Assembly (NCBI GenBank): GCA_016712265.1 | Contig: JADJRJ010000027.1 | Span: 434,001 to 498,000 of the forward strand | Direction: 5' to 3' | Origin: Gemmatimonadota bacterium | Lineage (GTDB): Bacteria > Gemmatimonadota > Gemmatimonadetes > Gemmatimonadales > Gemmatimonadaceae | Length of the DNA: 64,000 bases | In this document: positions 36,863 through 46,464 of the stretch, one piece after another | How the letters are laid out: every line of letters begins with the position of its first letter | Numbering within the stretch: position 1 is the first letter of the stretch | Notes under the pieces: model-generated | What the model was told of the DNA's origin: nothing | The model's input: the letters and a program-made list of their open reading frames with translations, nothing else | Databases searched by the model: none | Translations under genes and position numbers: made by a program

Positions 36863-39508
36863 TCAGGTCTCGTGGGCGTGCCGGGCCAGCTCGTCCAGAA
36901 GGCGGAGGGCCTCCAGGGGGGTGATGCCGTTGGGATCGAGGGCCCGCAGGCGCAGCACCACGGGGTGCGGCTCGACCGTAAACAGGGTCAGTTGCGACGG
37001 CGGCGGAGCGCGATGCACCGCTCGATGCCTCGCCCCACCCACTTCCAGCGCGGCGGCCAACTGTTCTCCCTCGAGGGACTTGAGGACCTCGCGCGCGCGC
37101 GCGATCACGGCCGGCGGAAGCCCCGCGAGGCGCCCTACCTCGATCCCGTAGGACCGGTCCGCTCCCCCGGGCTGCAGCCGATGGAGGAACAACACCTGGT
37201 CCCCCACCTCGCGCACCGCGACGTTCCAGTTGCGCAGCGCGGACAACTCGTCGGCCAGCTGCGTCAACTCGTGATAGTGCGTGGCAAACACCGTCTTGCA
37301 CCCCACCTGGTCATGCAGGTGCTCGCTCACCGCCCACGCAATCGAGACGCCGTCGTACGTCGAGGTGCCGCGCCCGATCTCGTCCAACAGCACGAGCGAC
37401 CGTCGCGTGGCGGTATGCAGGATCGCGCTCGTCTCGGCCATCTCCACCATGAACGTGGATTGGCCGCGGACCAGGTTGTCGCTCGCACCAACTCGGGTGA
37501 ACAGCCGATCGACGATCCCCAGCCGTGCGCGCGTCGCGGGCACAAAACACCCGACCTGCGCCATCAGCTGGACCAGCCCGATCTGCCGCAGGATGGTGGA
37601 CTTGCCCGCCATGTTCGGGCCGGTCAGGACAATGAGCCGCGCCTCGTCTGTGAGGGTGACGTCGTTGGGGATGAAGCGATCCCGCGGCATCATCCGCTCC
37701 ACCACGGGATGGCGCCCGCCGACGATCTCGAGGTCGAAGCCCTCGGTCACCTCGGGACGCACGTACCGCTCGGTGGCCGCCACCTCCCCAAAGGTGGACA
37801 GCACGTCGAGCCGCGCCAGCCGATCGGCGATGGCCTGCAATCGTCGAATCTCCCGCCCCGTGGTCGCCCGCAACGCCTCGAACAACTCACGCTCACGGCT
37901 CTCGATCCGCTCGCTCGCGGTGAGCACCTTCTCCTCGTATTCCTTGAGGGCCGGCGTCACGTACCGTTCCCCGCCGGTCAGGGTCTGCCGACGCTGGTAA
38001 TCCTCGGGGACGAGGTGCTTGTTGGCGTTGCTGATCTCAATGAAATACCCGAAGACGCGGTTGTATCCCACCTTGAGGCTCGCGATCCCCGTGCGGTCGC
38101 GCTCGAAGGACTGGATCTGTGCGATCGCGTCCTTCCCGCCGTCACGGATCGTGCGCAACTCGTCCAGCGCGGCGTCCACGCCGGCCGCGATCGTCTCGCC
38201 CTCACCAATGGCGGCCGGTGGTCGCTCGGCCAGGGTGCGCTGGATCGGCCCGGCGACGTCCACGGCGGCGTCCCACGTGGCCACGACGTCCGCCAACCAG
38301 CCCCCAGCGCCCACGGCGCGCACGGCCTCGACCACCTCGGGCAATCGGCCTAACGAGTCTCCCAGGGCGCCCAGCTCGCGTGGGGTCGCCCGCGCCGCCG
38401 CCACCTTCCCCGCGAGGCGCTCGATGTCCCGGACCCCGTCCATCGCCTCGCGCAGCTGGGTCCGCTCCACTGGCCGCGTGACCAGCGCCTCCACGGCGTC
38501 GAGCCGCTCGAGGATGGCGGACCGGTCAGTCAGCGGAGCGAGCAGCCAGTGGCGCAGCAACCGCGCGCCCATCGCCGTGCGCGTGCGATCGAGCACGCCG
38601 AACAGCGTGCCCGACCGTTCGGCGGCCCCGCGCCCGTTGGGCTGGTCCGGCTCACCACGCAACGACTCGACCAACTCCAGGTTGCGCCGCGTCATCTCGT
38701 CTAGCGGCAGCACCCCACCGGGACGCTCGAGCACCGGGCGAGCCAACTGCGGAATGCCAGCCGGCTGCAGCTCACGCAGGTAGCGCAGCAGGGCGCCCCC
38801 GGCGCCCACGGCCACCTCGGCATCGGCCCCGATCCCGAGACCATCGAGGCCATGCAAGGCGAAATGCCGCGTCAACTCCTCGCGGGAGAGCCCGCCATCG
38901 AACTCCCAGGCATCGCGTTCGGTGATCAGGGCCGTCGCCGCGGTGCGCACCGGGCTTCCCGGCCCCAGCGGGGACGCCCCTCGGGGCACGAGCACCTCCC
39001 GCGGGGCAAAGCGCGCCACCGCAGCGTCCGCGTCCCCGGCGCTCGACAACACCAGGTGAAACGCTCCCGTCGACAGGTCCGCCGCGGCAATACCGAACTG
39101 GTCGCCCGCCTGATGCAACGCGCACAGGAAGTTGTTGCGCCCGCCGTCCAGCAGGTCATCGTTGAAGGCGGCGCCCGGGGTGATCGTCTCCACCACCTCG
39201 CGGCGCACGATCCCCTTCGCGAGTTTCGGGTCTTCCACCTGCTCGCAGATCGCCACGCGATACCCGTGTTGCACGAGGCGACGCAGGTAATCGTTCACCG
39301 CCTTCACGGGGACACCCGCCAGCGGGACGTCACTCGCCCCGCCGTTGTTCCGGCTCGTGAGCGTGAGGCCCAGCACGCGCGACGCCACCTCGGCGTCATC
39401 GTGGAACATCTCGTAGAAGTCCCCCATCCGGAACAACAGGATCGCGTCCTGGTGACGCGCCTTGATGTCCCGGTACTGCTGCATCAGGGGGGTGCCCTCA
39501 CGACTCAT
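36863..39508 (-). CDS. mutS: DNA mismatch repair protein MutS
   Basis: An 881-residue MutS. The mismatch-binding N-terminus has the FxE motif in GDFYEMFHDDA. The core and clamp follow, with the ABC ATPase at the end: GPNMAGKSTILRQ (about residue 628), ENLVRGQSTF-like SDNLVRGQSTFMVEM, DEIGRGTSTYDG and FATHYHEL. It forms dimers that recognise mispairs and recruit MutL. The start overlaps the SPOR-gene stop as ATGA, so it is translationally coupled. Full length and apparently intact. Confidence 0.97.
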   Translation of the reverse strand: MSREGTPLMQQYRDIKARHQDAILLFRMGDFYEMFHDDAEVASRVLGLTLTSRNNGGASDVPLAGVPVKAVNDYLRRLVQHGYRVAICEQVEDPKLAKGIVRREVVETITPGAAFNDDLLDGGRNNFLCALHQAGDQFGIAAADLSTGAFHLVLSSAGDADAAVARFAPREVLVPRGASPLGPGSPVRTAATALITERDAWEFDGGLSREELTRHFALHGLDGLGIGADAEVAVGAGGALLRYLRELQPAGIPQLARPVLERPGGVLPLDEMTRRNLELVESLRGEPDQPNGRGAAERSGTLFGVLDRTRTAMGARLLRHWLLAPLTDRSAILERLDAVEALVTRPVERTQLREAMDGVRDIERLAGKVAAARATPRELGALGDSLGRLPEVVEAVRAVGAGGWLADVVATWDAAVDVAGPIQRTLAERPPAAIGEGETIAAGVDAALDELRTIRDGGKDAIAQIQSFERDRTGIASLKVGYNRVFGYFIEISNANKHLVPEDYQRRQTLTGGERYVTPALKEYEEKVLTASERIESRERELFEALRATTGREIRRLQAIADRLARLDVLSTFGEVAATERYVRPEVTEGFDLEIVGGRHPVVERMMPRDRFIPNDVTLTDEARLIVLTGPNMAGKSTILRQIGLVQLMAQVGCFVPATRARLGIVDRLFTRVGASDNLVRGQSTFMVEMAETSAILHTATRRSLVLLDEIGRGTSTYDGVSIAWAVSEHLHDQVGCKTVFATHYHELTQLADELSALRNWNVAVREVGDQVLFLHRLQPGGADRSYGIEVGRLAGLPPAVIARAREVLKSLEGEQLAAALEVGGARHRAVHRAPPPSQLTLFTVEPHPVVLRLRALDPNGITPLEALRLLDELARHAHET

Positions 39509-40434
39509 CGCGGTTCGGCTTCCACCACGATCCCGTTGACGCGCGATTGGCGCTTCATGCGCCCCTGCGCCGCGACCGCATCCGCCCGGGTGGCATACCG
39601 CCCGACGCGCACGCGATATGGCGCCTTCGTCCCAACTACCCGCACCTGGAAGCCGCGGGCCTTGAGCCGCGCCGCCGCCGCATCGGCGTCCCGCTTGCGC
39701 CCGTACGCGGCGACCTGCACGCTGTATTCCGTTTGGCTCTTCGGAGCCACTTCCGGCGCCGGCTCGGGTGCCGGTGGGGGGGCCACGCGTGCCGTGTCCG
39801 CTGGCGGGGGCGACGGGGGCGCCTCGCCGCCCGCTGTTTCACAGCGCACCCGCAGGTAGTTCACCTGGTTGCGCAGCTCCACGTCGTCCTTGGGCACCCG
39901 GTCCACCGCCACACCGAGGTAGCGGCATCCCTTCGCCAGGTCGCCATCGTCGAGCGCCAGGCGTCCCGCCCAGTAGTTGTGGCGCGCCGACATGGTGCTA
40001 CCGGGAAAATCCATCGCGAGACGCTCGTATTGCACGCGCGCCCCCGCGCGATCCCCGCGGGACTGCCGGAATTGCGCCACCATCAGGGTGGCGTCCTCCG
40101 CGCGTGCCGAAAACGGGTATTCGATCGCCAGCCGCGCATAGTCCCGCTCGGCCGCCGCCGCATCGCTGGTCGCGAGCGCACGGGCAAACAACGCCTCGGC
40201 ATGCGCGTTGGTCCCGGGCGTGCGGATCACCAGCGCGGAATCCGCCAGCGCCCTGGCGCCGTCCCGGTTCCCGGCATTCACGAGTTGTTGCACGCGTGTC
40301 ACCAGGGAGTCGCGTGTGTCCTGGGCCGACGACCGCGCAGGGCTAAGCACAAGCGCCAGCGCAACGAGCAGGACACGGCCCACGGCCCCGGCCTTCACCA
40401 GGGCACGCTCGCGATTGACGTTAAGCCGCAGCAT
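39505..40434 (-). CDS. Periplasmic TPR/tetratricopeptide protein with C-terminal SPOR domain
   Basis: About 309 residues. Signal peptide (VGRVLLVALALVLSPARSSAQ), then TPR-like helices with NAGNRDGARALADSALV and AQFRQSRGDRAGARVQYERL (resembling YbgF-type repeats). A Pro/Ala-rich linker precedes the SPOR domain (YSVQVAAYGRKRDADAAAARLKARGFQVRVV, then YRVRVGRYATRADAVAAQGRM). SPOR domains bind denuded septal peptidoglycan, so a role in cell division or envelope maintenance is likely. It overlaps holA by 14 bp and mutS by ATGA. The ATG at 40434 was preferred; an upstream start adds eight residues. Confidence 0.82.
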   Translation of the reverse strand: MLRLNVNRERALVKAGAVGRVLLVALALVLSPARSSAQDTRDSLVTRVQQLVNAGNRDGARALADSALVIRTPGTNAHAEALFARALATSDAAAAERDYARLAIEYPFSARAEDATLMVAQFRQSRGDRAGARVQYERLAMDFPGSTMSARHNYWAGRLALDDGDLAKGCRYLGVAVDRVPKDDVELRNQVNYLRVRCETAGGEAPPSPPPADTARVAPPPAPEPAPEVAPKSQTEYSVQVAAYGRKRDADAAAARLKARGFQVRVVGTKAPYRVRVGRYATRADAVAAQGRMKRQSRVNGIVVEAEPR

Positions 40435-41470
40435 GAGCCTCGGAGACACACATGGCACAGATCAAGGTGGAGAGAAGTTGTTCGTCCGACGACACGCGGC
40501 TGTCCTTGGCGGCGTGGTCCGCATGCTGCAATGCGCGGACCGCCTGCTCCAGGTCCCGCGCCGGCCACCGGCCCAGGTGTTTGGACCAACACTTGACCGC
40601 GTCGCCCCACGGGCGCATGGGAAAGGCCCCGGTTTCCTTGAGCAACGTGAAGTACTCGCGCTCGAGTTGGTGCGCCGGCATCCCGCGCTCCCGCGCCGCA
40701 CGACCCCAGCGCAGCGCCAAGGTTTGCACCGTGAGCGCCATGATCAGGCTGACCGCAGTCACCCGCGGTTGCGACAGCACCGGTCCCACGAGGGCCAGCG
40801 CCCCGGCCACATCACGGGCGGCAACCAGGTCGAGGAGCGCCGTCGAGTCCTCACCCTCCCGCTGGCCCACCACCTCCAGCACGTCGGGCGCGGTGATGGC
40901 ACGTCCGTGCGCAAAACTGACGAGCTTGTCGACCTCGCCCACAAGCTGGGCGGTGTCCGCACCAACGACCTGCAGCAGCTGCTGCGCCGCCGCCAGCTCG
41001 AGGGTGGCGCCATGCGCAGACGCCGCGTGGGCCACGAGCCACTCGGGCAGTGCATCGGCGCCCAGCGGCTCCACCGGCACCTGCGTCGCGGCCGCAAACC
41101 CCTTGTCTTCCTTGCCTCCCGCCAGCGAGACAAGCACCAGGACCGCATCCGGCGAGGGCCGCTTGAGGTACCGATCGATCGTTGCCCGCGCGTCCTTCTT
41201 GAGCGACCCGGTGTCCCGGATCACCACGGCGCGCCGATCCGCCATCATGGGCGGCGTATTGAGCAACGACTCGACGCGCTCCGGCTCCACGTCCCCCCCG
41301 CGAAAGATGTCGAGGTTGAAGTCGCGCATGGGCGCATCCACCAGCGCGTCCACCAGCGAACGCACCAGCGCATCCTTCCGGAATTCGTCCTCGCCGGAGA
41401 TGTAGTACACCGGCTCAAACGTCCGCTGCTCGATCGCCGTGCGAAGGGCTCGTACTGCCTTGGCTTCCAT
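40421..41470 (-). CDS. holA: DNA polymerase III subunit delta
   Basis: A 349-residue HolA, the clamp-loader subunit that opens the beta clamp. It has the N-terminal P-loop-like fold (FEPVYYISGEDEFRKDALVRSL), the middle domain with LLQVVGADTAQLVGEVDKLVSFA, and the C-terminal helical collar (TVQTLALRWGRAARERGM, with FTLLKETGAFPM). Divergence is normal for this family. The gene starts the holA-SPOR-mutS-lipoprotein-ddl run, with overlaps down the series. Confidence 0.92.
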   Translation of the reverse strand: MEAKAVRALRTAIEQRTFEPVYYISGEDEFRKDALVRSLVDALVDAPMRDFNLDIFRGGDVEPERVESLLNTPPMMADRRAVVIRDTGSLKKDARATIDRYLKRPSPDAVLVLVSLAGGKEDKGFAAATQVPVEPLGADALPEWLVAHAASAHGATLELAAAQQLLQVVGADTAQLVGEVDKLVSFAHGRAITAPDVLEVVGQREGEDSTALLDLVAARDVAGALALVGPVLSQPRVTAVSLIMALTVQTLALRWGRAARERGMPAHQLEREYFTLLKETGAFPMRPWGDAVKCWSKHLGRWPARDLEQAVRALQHADHAAKDSRVSSDEQLLSTLICAMCVSEAHAAA

Positions 41471-41537
41471 AGGGAGCGGGCAATATAGCCCTGCCCACGT
41501 GCACCGCGCCGACAGGCGAGCGCCGGATCACCCGGCG

Positions 41538-42122
41538 TCAGCGCTCCGGCGGCGAAAACGATGCCGTGCGAGCGCTGGTCGCAGCGAACTCGTCAGCCGC
41601 CGCCCGAAGGGCGGGCGCTTCGTCGAGCAGCATCAACGCCGGGAGGATCGCCATTCCCGACGACATCGTCGCAATGAACGCGGGCTGCGCATCGGTTGCG
41701 ACGGGGAGCTGCGACATCGTCGCTCCCTGGGGCCCAACGACAACGGCCTCGGGAATCCGCACCAGGTCGCGCGGAGGCGCGGGCGCGCGGTCCAGTGCCA
41801 CCGCCGTCGCACCAATCACCATCACGCCGATCGCCAGTGACCACACCGGCACGTGCCGACGCGACCCGAACAGGGCCGGCGGGGCAGAAAGGGCGGCCTT
41901 CTCCCGAGCGAGCCGCGCGTCGAGCCTGGTGCGGAAGTTCGCCGAAGGCTCGATGGCACCCAGGTGGTTTCGCACGACAAGCAGGCTACGCCGGATGCGC
42001 TGATCCCACACTTCGCACTCCGTACACTCGGCCAAATGCAGTTGCATACCAACCACGTCGACCCCGGGCAGGGTGTCGTCGACAAAGGCGAGGTGCTTCT
42101 TGCGGAAGGTCCGGCAGTCCAT
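41538..42122 (-). CDS. Anti-sigma factor, zinc-finger (zf-HC2) type
   Basis: A 194-residue protein with the HxxxCxxC zinc-binding anti-sigma signature (LHLAECTECEVW, about 28-39), a conserved N-terminal cysteine region (DCRTFRKKHLAFVDDTLPG), one transmembrane segment (VWSLAIGVMVIGATAVAL) and a mainly extracytoplasmic C-terminus. Such proteins bind and silence a partner ECF sigma factor until a signal arrives. The partner sits just upstream on the same strand. The ATG at 42120-42122 was chosen; an in-frame longer form is unlikely. It is 68 bp downstream of holA's start, same strand. Confidence 0.88.
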   Translation of the reverse strand: MDCRTFRKKHLAFVDDTLPGVDVVGMQLHLAECTECEVWDQRIRRSLLVVRNHLGAIEPSANFRTRLDARLAREKAALSAPPALFGSRRHVPVWSLAIGVMVIGATAVALDRAPAPPRDLVRIPEAVVVGPQGATMSQLPVATDAQPAFIATMSSGMAILPALMLLDEAPALRAAADEFAATSARTASFSPPER

Positions 42123-42292
42123 CGGCGGGCGTTGCTCGGGGAAGGCTCGCCGTCTCGTAACCCACGGAGACCGCTGAGGTTCCGTGGGACGAAGGGAGCG
42201 CGCGGAACAGAACGTCCCAACCGGGCAAAATGGCAAGGGGGGCGAGAGTCGCAACTCTCACCCCCCTCCCGAACTGGTGCCCCGCCGAGGGC

Positions 42293-42937
42293 CTATCCCA
42301 GCGCCGGCCCGATGATCGAGGCGAAGGCGTTTCGCGCCCGATTCAGCCGGGACTTCACTGTCCCGAGATTGCAGTCCGTGATCTCGGCGATCTCCTCGTA
42401 CGACTTCCCTTCCAGCTCGCGCAGGATGAACACTTCCCGGTGGTGCTCCGGGAGCCGCTCCACCGACGCCTCCACCAGCTCCCGCAGGTGGCGCTTCCGG
42501 AACAAGTCGTCCGGACGGCCGTTCGGGTCCTCGAACTGCAGCGGGCGATCGTCGTCCTGCCAGGTCTTCCGGATCGTCTGGAAGAGCACAAGCGGATTAC
42601 GCGACCGATTGCGCAGCTCGTTCTTGGCCAGGTTCGACGCGATCGTGTAGATCCAGGTGGAGAACTTCTTGGACCGGTCAAACCGGTGCAGGTGGCGGTA
42701 GACCCGGATGAACACTTCCTGCACGAGGTCTTCTCCACGCTCGCGGTCGCCGATCGTGCGGTAAATGAAGTTGAGCAGCCGCGTTTGGTAGCGATCCACC
42801 AGCTCTTCGAACGCGCGCTCCTCGCCGTTCAGGAAGGCGGTCACCACCCCCGCGTCGTCCTCGCGGCGCAACTGTTCCCTGACCGTCAGGCCACCGGCCA
42901 CCGGTACCGCAGCGGTCTTGTGGGCAAGGTTCGTCAT
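42293..42937 (-). CDS. ECF (RpoE-like) sigma factor
   Basis: A 214-residue extracytoplasmic-function sigma factor. Region 2: RGEDLVQEVFIRVYRHLHRFDRSKKFSTWIY-type sequence recognising -10 and melting DNA. Region 4: LPEHHREVFILRELEGKSYEEIAEI followed by the HTH CNLGTVKSRLNRARNAF for the -35. A good SD (GGAGAGAG) precedes the ATG at 42935-42937. The anti-sigma gene follows after 170 bp that include a hairpin (GGGGCGAGAGT with ACTCTCACCCC at 42238-42265), so the pair may be processed or attenuated. Confidence 0.93.
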   Translation of the reverse strand: MTNLAHKTAAVPVAGGLTVREQLRREDDAGVVTAFLNGEERAFEELVDRYQTRLLNFIYRTIGDRERGEDLVQEVFIRVYRHLHRFDRSKKFSTWIYTIASNLAKNELRNRSRNPLVLFQTIRKTWQDDDRPLQFEDPNGRPDDLFRKRHLRELVEASVERLPEHHREVFILRELEGKSYEEIAEITDCNLGTVKSRLNRARNAFASIIGPALG

Positions 42938-43269
42938 GGGATCTCTCTCCGGTCCTGGGCTACGGTTCGGCATCCGATCCACTGAGTTCAGGAGTGGCGC
43001 CGTCCTCGGGAACATGGAAAGGCAGGTGCCATGCCTCCCCAACCCTTGGTACGCCATATGGCCGTAAACGGTTTGCTCAGATCGACTTACGGGTTCCGCC
43101 ATCTGGCTCCAACCACGGCGCCATGTCCGGAATTGCGGACACTCCGGTCTCGGCGGGCCCCAAAAAGTGGACACGTGTACGGCAAACTCCCCCACCCCGC
43201 TGTGACCTGCGCACATCGACCGGAGCTTGGCCCGCCCACTCTACACTCGTCGGGTGGCTCTGTTGCCGC
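42938..43269. other. Intergenic region upstream of the sigma factor
   Basis: 332 bp without a gene. It holds a dyad, TGTCCG (43124-43129) and CGGACA (43136-43141), with a 6-bp spacer, and ACACGTGT (43172-43179), a perfect 8-bp palindrome. Either could be an operator for the sigma-factor promoter. No confident -35/-10 was identified. Confidence 0.4.
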
Positions 43270-43821
43270 TCAGCCCGCCTGGCCGAGTCGAAAACCCGCG
43301 GCGTACATGAGGGCAATGATGGTCTTGCCGTCGGAAATCTCCCCCGACTGGATCATGGCCAGACATCGGGAGATGGGCAGCGTCTCCACTTCAATGAACT
43401 CGTCCAGCTCACGGTCGGTATCGCCGTGGGTGAGGCCGGTGGCCATGAACAGGTGAATCCGTTCGTCGGTGAATCCCGGGGTCGTGTAGATGGTCGTGAG
43501 CAGCTCAACATGCTCGGCGTGGCACCCGGTTTCCTCGCGCAACTCCCGCTTGGCGCAGGTGGCCGGGTCCTCACCCGGATCCAGCCGGCCGGCCGGGATC
43601 TCGTACATGAACTGTTCCGACGCGTATCTGTACTGCTTGATGAGGAGCACCTGGGGATCGGAGCCCGTCGGGTCGGAGACAAACGGGACGACGGCCGACG
43701 CCCCAGGGTGGCGCACCATCTCCAGTTCGCCTTCGCTCCCATCGGGAAAACGCACGCGATCCAGGTCCACATTGATGATGCGCCCGGAATAGGCGCGGCG
43801 GGTGTCGATCCGTGCGGACAT
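43270..43821 (-). CDS. Nudix hydrolase, ADP-ribose pyrophosphatase type
   Basis: A 183-residue NudF-like Nudix hydrolase. The Nudix box is complete (GRLDPGEDPATCAKRELREETG, with the REEEx catalytic glutamates). The N-terminal strand region (YSGRIINVDLDRVRFPDGSEGELEMVRHPG) and the final TIIALMYA helix fit ADP-ribose pyrophosphatases that yield AMP and ribose-5-phosphate. Cytoplasmic. It starts the run downstream of the M16 pair, with a 2-bp gap, suggesting one operon: M16, M16, Nudix. Confidence 0.9.
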   Translation of the reverse strand: MSARIDTRRAYSGRIINVDLDRVRFPDGSEGELEMVRHPGASAVVPFVSDPTGSDPQVLLIKQYRYASEQFMYEIPAGRLDPGEDPATCAKRELREETGCHAEHVELLTTIYTTPGFTDERIHLFMATGLTHGDTDRELDEFIEVETLPISRCLAMIQSGEISDGKTIIALMYAAGFRLGQAG

Positions 43822-43823
43822 CC

Positions 43824-45176
43824 CTACCCTCCCGCGCTCACGCGCTCGATGGCCCCGAGTGACAACTCACCGAGAGCTGGCTCCACGACACCGGCATCAC
43901 CGACCACGACCACCTGCAGGCGGTCTGGATGCAGGTGCTCCTGCGCCACCCGGAGCACCGCAGCGGCATCCACGGCCCGCACGCGCTCGCGATAGGTGTC
44001 GTAGTACGACGGTTCCAACCCGAAGCCGATGCGCATGGCGAGGGCATCGGCGATGGCTGCGGTCGTTTCGAACCGCAGGGGAAAGACCCCCGTGAGGTAG
44101 TCGACGGCCAGGGACAACTCATCGGCAGCGACTGGTGCCTCGCGGATCCGCGTGATTTCGTGGAGCATCTCGCGCAGGGCCGGACCGGTCACCTCGCTCT
44201 GGACGGCCGTCGAGGCCGAGAAGATGCTCGCATCCCGTCGCCAGTCAAAACTGCTGAAGGCGCCATAGGTGTAGGCATGGCGCTCCCGCAGGTTAAGGTT
44301 GATGCGCGAGTTGAACAACCCGCCGAGGATCGCGTTCATGACGGCCAACGCGTGAAAGTCCGGGTGCGTGCGCGCCACGCTCGCATGCCCCACGCGCAAC
44401 TCGCTCTGCGGAGCGTCCGGCCGGTGCAGCACCCGCACCCGCGCCGGCAGCGCGGCCCGCGACCGCCCCTCGTGCGGCGGCAACGTGCGATCCTCCCAGG
44501 TCCCAAACGTGGCCTCCGCACGCCGCACCACCGCGTCGGCCTTCACGTCCCCCGCCACGATCAGCACACTGCCGCGCGGCACATACCGGCTCCGGTGGAA
44601 GTCGCGCACCATCGCGTCGGTACAAGCCGCCACCCGCGCCATGTCCCCTCCCAGCGGGCGAGACAACCGATCTCCAGCATCAAAACACGAGGCCAGCAGG
44701 AGGTCATCGGCAAGCCCGCGCGGCTCGGCTTGCTGCTGCAGCAGTTCCGCCTGCCGCTCGTCCCGGAGGCGGGCCACGCCAGCACTCGGCAACGCGGGTT
44801 CCATCACCGTCTCGGCCAGCAGCCCGAGCGTGGCATCCAGCCGGGACGACATCACCGTGGTGCCACAGTCGGCGTGCGTCCATGCCACCGCACTGAACAC
44901 CTCGCCCCCCAGCTGCTCAAAGGCCGCCGCCTGGGCATTGGTATCCCGCTGGCTGGTCCCCTCCAGCAGCGCCGGCGCGGTGAGCGCGGCGAGACCCGCT
45001 GCATCGGCCCCTTCGACCTCGCCACCAGCAGGCGTGAGGAGCAACACCGTGGCAGCGGGCAGGCGATGCAGGGGCGCGACCAGCACGCGCAGCCCGTTGG
45101 CCAGCAGGTGCGACTCCGTGGCCGGAAAGTGATACGGGCGTGGCGCCCCCGGTCCGGGACGTGGCGGCGCCCTCAT
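43824..45176 (-). CDS. M16-family peptidase homologue, inactive-type subunit
   Basis: About 450 residues with M16 topology (HLLANGLRVLVAPLHRLPAATV, then VMNAILGGLFNSRINLNLRERHAYTYG, ending QEHLHPDRLQVVVVGD). The zinc-binding HxxEH is absent: GLAALTAPALLEG stands in its place. It is therefore the likely non-catalytic partner of the M16 protein upstream. No signal peptide is visible. Start ATG overlaps the upstream stop as ATGA, indicating coupled translation and 1:1 production. Confidence 0.88.
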   Translation of the reverse strand: MRAPPRPGPGAPRPYHFPATESHLLANGLRVLVAPLHRLPAATVLLLTPAGGEVEGADAAGLAALTAPALLEGTSQRDTNAQAAAFEQLGGEVFSAVAWTHADCGTTVMSSRLDATLGLLAETVMEPALPSAGVARLRDERQAELLQQQAEPRGLADDLLLASCFDAGDRLSRPLGGDMARVAACTDAMVRDFHRSRYVPRGSVLIVAGDVKADAVVRRAEATFGTWEDRTLPPHEGRSRAALPARVRVLHRPDAPQSELRVGHASVARTHPDFHALAVMNAILGGLFNSRINLNLRERHAYTYGAFSSFDWRRDASIFSASTAVQSEVTGPALREMLHEITRIREAPVAADELSLAVDYLTGVFPLRFETTAAIADALAMRIGFGLEPSYYDTYRERVRAVDAAAVLRVAQEHLHPDRLQVVVVGDAGVVEPALGELSLGAIERVSAGG

Positions 45177-46456
45177 GTGTGGTCCTCCACGGTGGCCTTC
45201 GGCACGTAGAGTAGTGAGGCACGATTGTCCTCGCCAAGCCACGCCGCAGCCCAACGGTTGACCTGCTCGGTGGTGACCGCGGCGAGCCGATCGGACCACG
45301 CAGCCAATTCCGCTGCATTCCCACGATAGGTCATGTATTGGGAGATCCGGTCGGCGCGCGACTGCGCCGACTGCATGGAGGTGACGAACTCGGTGGTGCT
45401 CAACGCGATCGCCCGTTCCACCTCGGCGGGGGTCGCCCCGGTGCGTCGGAAGTCGTCCACCACACTGGCTACCTCCGCCTCCAGGATGTCGGCCGACGTT
45501 TCGGGTCGCGCCGTCACATCCAGGACCAGGAGGTCGCGCCCGCGACTCAAGTCAAAGGTGAAGGCGGCGGCGCTGGTCGCCACCTGGCGACCCCGGACGA
45601 GCTGCTGTTGGAGTCGGCTCCCCTTGCCATTCCCGAGGACGGCGGCCACGATCGTGGCGACGTCGGCGTCGACGGCCCCAAACGGCGGAGAGCGGAACGC
45701 GAGGAACAGCCGTGAGGCCATGACCTCATCGGGTACGACCTGGCGTCGCCACCCCTCAAACCGCTCCGGCACCGAAAGGTCGCCCAGCGCGGGGCGCGCC
45801 CGGCCACGCGGGATCCCACCGAAGTAGGTCTCCACCAGGGCGAGGGCCGCCTCCGGCTCCACATCGCCGACGATGGTGAGGACGGCGTTGTCGGGCGCGT
45901 ACCAGGTCGCAAAGAACTCGCGCACATCGTCCAAGGACGCTGCATCCAGGTCCTCGAACGACCCGATCAACGAGTGATGGAACGGATGTTCACCCGGAAA
46001 GGCCAGCGCGGGCAGCTTCTCCCACCAGGTCCCGTAGGGTTGGTTGTCCACCGACCAGCGGCGTTCGTTCTTCACCACCTCACGCTGCGTATCCAGCTTC
46101 TCCTGCGTGAGCCCTGGCAGGAGGCGTCCCATCCGATCGGCTTCCAGCCACAGGGCCAGCGCCAGCTGGTGCGCGGGCACGGTCTCGTAGTAGTTCGTGC
46201 GCTCCAGCCAGGTCGACCCATTGAGCGTGCCGCCAGAACGTTGCACAAGCTCAAAGTGCTCGTTGGCCGCCACATGTTCCGACCCCTGGAAGAGCATATG
46301 CTCGAACAGGTGCGCAAACCCGGTGCGACCCGGTCGCTCGTTGGCGCTCCCGACGTGATACCAGAGATTCACGGCCACCACCGGGGTCGTGTTGTCCTCG
46401 ACGAGGGTGACACGCAAGCCGTTGGCGAGCGTGTGCGTGTGGGGTGCAGGGGTCAC
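45173..46456 (-). CDS. M16 zinc metallopeptidase, active-type subunit
   Basis: About 427 residues with the inverted zinc motif HLFEH at 49-53 (GRTGFAHLFEHMLFQG), the downstream VKNERRWSVDNQPYG and EFFATWYAPDNAVLTIVGDV. No signal peptide, unlike the pair at 23.4-26.3 kb, so this pair is probably cytoplasmic. The GTG at 46454-46456 (TPAPHTHTLANGLRV) gives the usual family N-terminus; the open frame is much longer upstream but overlaps real genes. It is coupled to its inactive partner by ATGA. Confidence 0.9.
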   Translation of the reverse strand: MTPAPHTHTLANGLRVTLVEDNTTPVVAVNLWYHVGSANERPGRTGFAHLFEHMLFQGSEHVAANEHFELVQRSGGTLNGSTWLERTNYYETVPAHQLALALWLEADRMGRLLPGLTQEKLDTQREVVKNERRWSVDNQPYGTWWEKLPALAFPGEHPFHHSLIGSFEDLDAASLDDVREFFATWYAPDNAVLTIVGDVEPEAALALVETYFGGIPRGRARPALGDLSVPERFEGWRRQVVPDEVMASRLFLAFRSPPFGAVDADVATIVAAVLGNGKGSRLQQQLVRGRQVATSAAAFTFDLSRGRDLLVLDVTARPETSADILEAEVASVVDDFRRTGATPAEVERAIALSTTEFVTSMQSAQSRADRISQYMTYRGNAAELAAWSDRLAAVTTEQVNRWAAAWLGEDNRASLLYVPKATVEDHT

Positions 46457-46464
46457 GGGAGGTA

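Noticed and set aside
40208..41488. A 426-codon plus-strand frame opposite holA
   Set aside because: It is the shadow of holA, with low-complexity Arg/Pro/Ser content and no domain.
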